The notes beneath the pieces are model-generated. The model did not search any database. It saw only the letters and a list, made by a program, of their open reading frames with translations, and was not told the origin of the DNA. The position numbers were made by a program, and so were the translations under genes. This document shows positions 3,995 to 5,305 of a DNA stretch of 5,305 bases, in pieces. The stretch's first letter is position 1. The number at the start of each line of letters is the position of its first letter. Source of the stretch: an uncultured Clostridia bacterium. Its GTDB lineage: Bacteria; Bacillota; Clostridia; Christensenellales; UBA1242. The stretch covers positions 1 through 5,305 of the forward strand of contig CALWTN010000041.1 in NCBI GenBank assembly GCA_944384475.1, read 5' to 3'.

Positions 3995-5070
3995 TAGGAA
4001 TATATGTTCATATTCCATTTTGTGAAAGCAAGTGCATCTATTGCGCATTTGCTTCTTTTGTGCGTAATGCAAATTGTCAAGCAAAATACTTTGAATTTTT
4101 AAATAAAGAAATAAAAAATTGCGATTTTTTTGACAGGCAAGTCTCCAGCATCTATTTTGGTGGGGGAACGCCGTCATACGTTAAGCCTGAAAAACTTGCT
4201 GAGATTTTAAAGACCATCAAAACCCATTTCAATGTTTTAGAAAATGCTGAAATCACAATCGAGTGCAATCCATGCTCAGTCAGCACGCAAAAGCTAAGTT
4301 CGTATTTTGACGCAGGCTTCAACCGAATTAGTTTTGGCGTGCAATCGCTTGATGAAAGCATGCTAAAATTTTTGGGCAGGCGGCACACAAAAGCGCAGGC
4401 TCTTGATGCAATCGGCTATGCAAAAAACACTGGGTTTGAAAACATCTCGGCGGATCTGCTTTTAGGCTTGCCTGCGGGCGATATAATCAGCGATGCGCAA
4501 ACTCTTATCGCTGCGGGCGTAAAACACATCTCAGCATATATGCTTCAAATTGAAGGCGGCACGCCGCTTAAAAACATGGTGGAGAGCGGAAAAGTTAAAC
4601 TGCCAAGCGATGACGAGACGGTTGATAATTATCAAAAATTGGCTGATTTTTTGCAAAAAAACCGCTTTTTACAGTATGAAATCTCAAATTTTGCCTTAAA
4701 AGGCTTCAAAAGCAAACATAATTTTGCATATTGGACGGGGCAAGCCTATTTAGGTTTTGGGCTTGGCGCACATTCGTTTGACGGCAAATATAAACGCTTT
4801 GCTAACGCTGATAATTTTGAAGATTATTTTGCAGGCAAACAAAATGTTGAAAAACTTTCACCATCTCAGCGTGATGAAGAGATGATCATGCTTGGGCTTA
4901 GATGCGAAAGTGGTTTTGACACAAAAAAATTGCATTTCGATATATCTCAAAATGCAAATTTTCAAAAATATATAAACGGGGAAGTGCTTCAAAAAATTGG
5001 CAGCACAATAAAATTAAATCCAAAATTTTATAATATCTCAAATTCGGTGATTATTGATTTATTGCCATAA
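3991..5070 (+). CDS. hemW: HemW-type radical SAM protein, 359 aa
   Basis: HemW, related to the oxygen-independent coproporphyrinogen oxidase HemN, is regarded as a heme chaperone; it uses a [4Fe-4S] cluster and SAM. The cluster motif C11-x3-C15-x2-C18 is intact. Then come GGGTP (57-61, SAM binding), EITIECNP (87-94), GVQSLDESMLKFLGRRHT (from 116), ADLLLGLP, YEISNFA, and the HemW signature H-N-x-x-Y-W with GLGAHSF. The C-terminal winged-helix part ends normally, so the protein is complete though slightly short. The aspartate often seen right after the third cysteine (CDF) is alanine here. The ATG overlaps the lepA stop by 4 bp, indicating co-transcription and translational coupling; only a weak GGATG precedes it. 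In many Bacillota hemW is followed by hrcA-grpE-dnaK, but here the next gene is ylxM-like with its own promoter. Confidence 0.93.
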   Translation: MIGIYVHIPFCESKCIYCAFASFVRNANCQAKYFEFLNKEIKNCDFFDRQVSSIYFGGGTPSYVKPEKLAEILKTIKTHFNVLENAEITIECNPCSVSTQKLSSYFDAGFNRISFGVQSLDESMLKFLGRRHTKAQALDAIGYAKNTGFENISADLLLGLPAGDIISDAQTLIAAGVKHISAYMLQIEGGTPLKNMVESGKVKLPSDDETVDNYQKLADFLQKNRFLQYEISNFALKGFKSKHNFAYWTGQAYLGFGLGAHSFDGKYKRFANADNFEDYFAGKQNVEKLSPSQRDEEMIMLGLRCESGFDTKKLHFDISQNANFQKYINGEVLQKIGSTIKLNPKFYNISNSVIIDLLP

Positions 5071-5087
5071 AAAAACCTGAGTTTTTT
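5070..5087 (+). terminator. Weak intrinsic terminator after hemW
   Basis: AAAAAAC (5070-5076) pairs with GTTTTTT (5081-5087) around the loop CTGA, starting at the last base of the hemW stop codon. An alternative longer pairing joins CATAAAAA at the stop with TTTTTATG ending at 5100. The stem is nearly all A-T, so termination may be inefficient, but its position before a strong new promoter fits a transcription-unit end. Confidence 0.45.
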
Positions 5088-5113
5088 ACAAGTTTTTATG
5101 TTATAAAATTTTG

Positions 5114-5142
5114 TTGACAATTAAATTTGGATGTGATATACT
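5114..5142 (+). promoter_or_regulatory. Strong SigA-type promoter with extended -10 for the ylxM-like gene
   Basis: A perfect TTGACA (5114-5119), a 17-nt spacer, and TATACT (5137-5142) preceded by TGA (a TGn extended -10 at 5134-5136). The predicted start is at 5149. This is the best promoter in the window and contrasts with the weak -35 boxes of rsmD and lepA. Confidence 0.85.
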
Positions 5143-5148
5143 CACTTT

Positions 5149-5175
5149 GTAAAGCAAAAACGCTTTACGGAGAGG
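5149..5175 (+). promoter_or_regulatory. 5'-terminal mRNA hairpin followed at once by the SD
   Basis: GTAAAGC (5149-5155) pairs perfectly with GCTTTAC (5162-5168) around AAAAAC, so the predicted mRNA begins with the first base of the stem. The SD GGAGAGG (5169-5175) follows with no gap, and the GGAG part is six nt from ATG 5179. A stem at the very 5' end is known to protect mRNAs from 5'-end-dependent decay, and its contact with the SD could also tune initiation. Function here is inferred. Confidence 0.6.
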
Positions 5176-5178
5176 AAG

Positions 5179-5305
5179 ATGAGTTTAGAGAAAAATTTGT
5201 ATTTGGCAAGTCTTTTAGATTTGTATGCTCCGCTGCTTTCAACAACTCAAAGGCAGGTGATGGAAGACTATCTTTTAAAAGATTTGACAATAACTGAAAT
5301 TGGGC
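5179..5305 (+). CDS. ylxM: YlxM-like helix-turn-helix protein, N-terminal 42 codons (partial)
   Basis: The frame encodes MSLEKNLYLASLLDLYAPLL (1-20), then STTQRQVMEDYLLKDLT (21-37) and ITEIG (38-42), and runs off the window. 'LLDLYAPLLSTTQRQVMEDYLL.DLTITEI' is the N-terminal pattern of the YlxM/p13 family (UPF0122). These are small sigma-70 region-4-like helix-turn-helix proteins of about 110 aa, usually encoded just upstream of ffh, the signal recognition particle GTPase, and thought to modulate that pathway. The next gene to the right is therefore predicted to be ffh, which cannot be seen here. Start supported by the SD at 5169-5175. The name rests on a short fragment. Confidence 0.8.
   Translation, partial: MSLEKNLYLASLLDLYAPLLSTTQRQVMEDYLLKDLTITEIG

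Noticed and set aside
3497..4177. Long minus-strand open frame of 226 codons opposite the lepA/hemW junction
   Set aside because: It overlaps two well-supported genes on the other strand and has the Phe/Arg/Cys/His-rich composition of an antisense shadow, with no start signals.

Overview
This window reads as a stretch of a low-GC bacterial chromosome, most likely an uncultured relative of Bacillota (Firmicutes/Clostridia-like). The signs are AT-rich intergenic DNA, Shine-Dalgarno (SD) sites of the AGGAGG type, TTGACA/TATAAT-like promoters, and housekeeping genes often seen together in that group (rsmD, lepA-hemW, ylxM). The lineage is an inference; no rRNA or other taxonomic marker is present.

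Region 1 (1-425) holds no protein gene I can support. Its minus strand carries pieces of a tRNA gene. A 32-nt tRNA 5' half (acceptor strand, D-arm, first strand of the anticodon stem) occurs twice, at 1-32 and 184-215. The first copy runs off the window. The second is interrupted in the anticodon loop by about 41 extra nt and loses tRNA identity inside the T-arm. The interrupting sequence plus its tRNA flanks recurs at 240-308 without a tRNA 5' half, so it behaves as a repeat unit. A good minus-strand promoter at 376-404 points into this array. Two strong hairpins and an inverted T-arm-like fragment lie between the tRNA pieces.

Region 2 (426-714) holds a small minus-strand gene (426-599, 57 aa) encoding an Arc-like ribbon-helix-helix protein. 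It has a consensus SD and a 10-bp-spaced direct repeat in its leader that could be its own operator. It diverges from rsmD.

Region 3 (715-2063) has rsmD (16S rRNA m2G966 methyltransferase, plus) converging on a glycerophosphodiester phosphodiesterase gene (minus). Between them lies a 98-bp sequence in which every base but one, apart from three short loops, can pair. It has a 14-bp outer stem closing three consecutive perfect hairpins, giving a four-way junction on either strand. Its middle hairpin is a bidirectional terminator. The element also encodes the last 13 residues and the stop codon of rsmD.

Region 4 (2064-5070) has lepA (EF4) overlapping hemW by 4 bp, a translationally coupled pair. 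lepA and rsmD both lack an SD, and both have a promoter-like TTGCWT-17-TAWWAT placed so that the predicted transcript would start at the A of ATG, suggesting leaderless mRNAs.

Region 5 (5071-5305) has a weak terminator, a near-consensus extended -10 promoter, a hairpin starting at the predicted +1, an SD, and the first 42 codons of a ylxM-like gene that runs off the window. Most protein genes serve translation, the ribosome or protein targeting (RsmD, EF4, YlxM). The GDPD gene and the tRNA/RHH region look like accessory neighbours.
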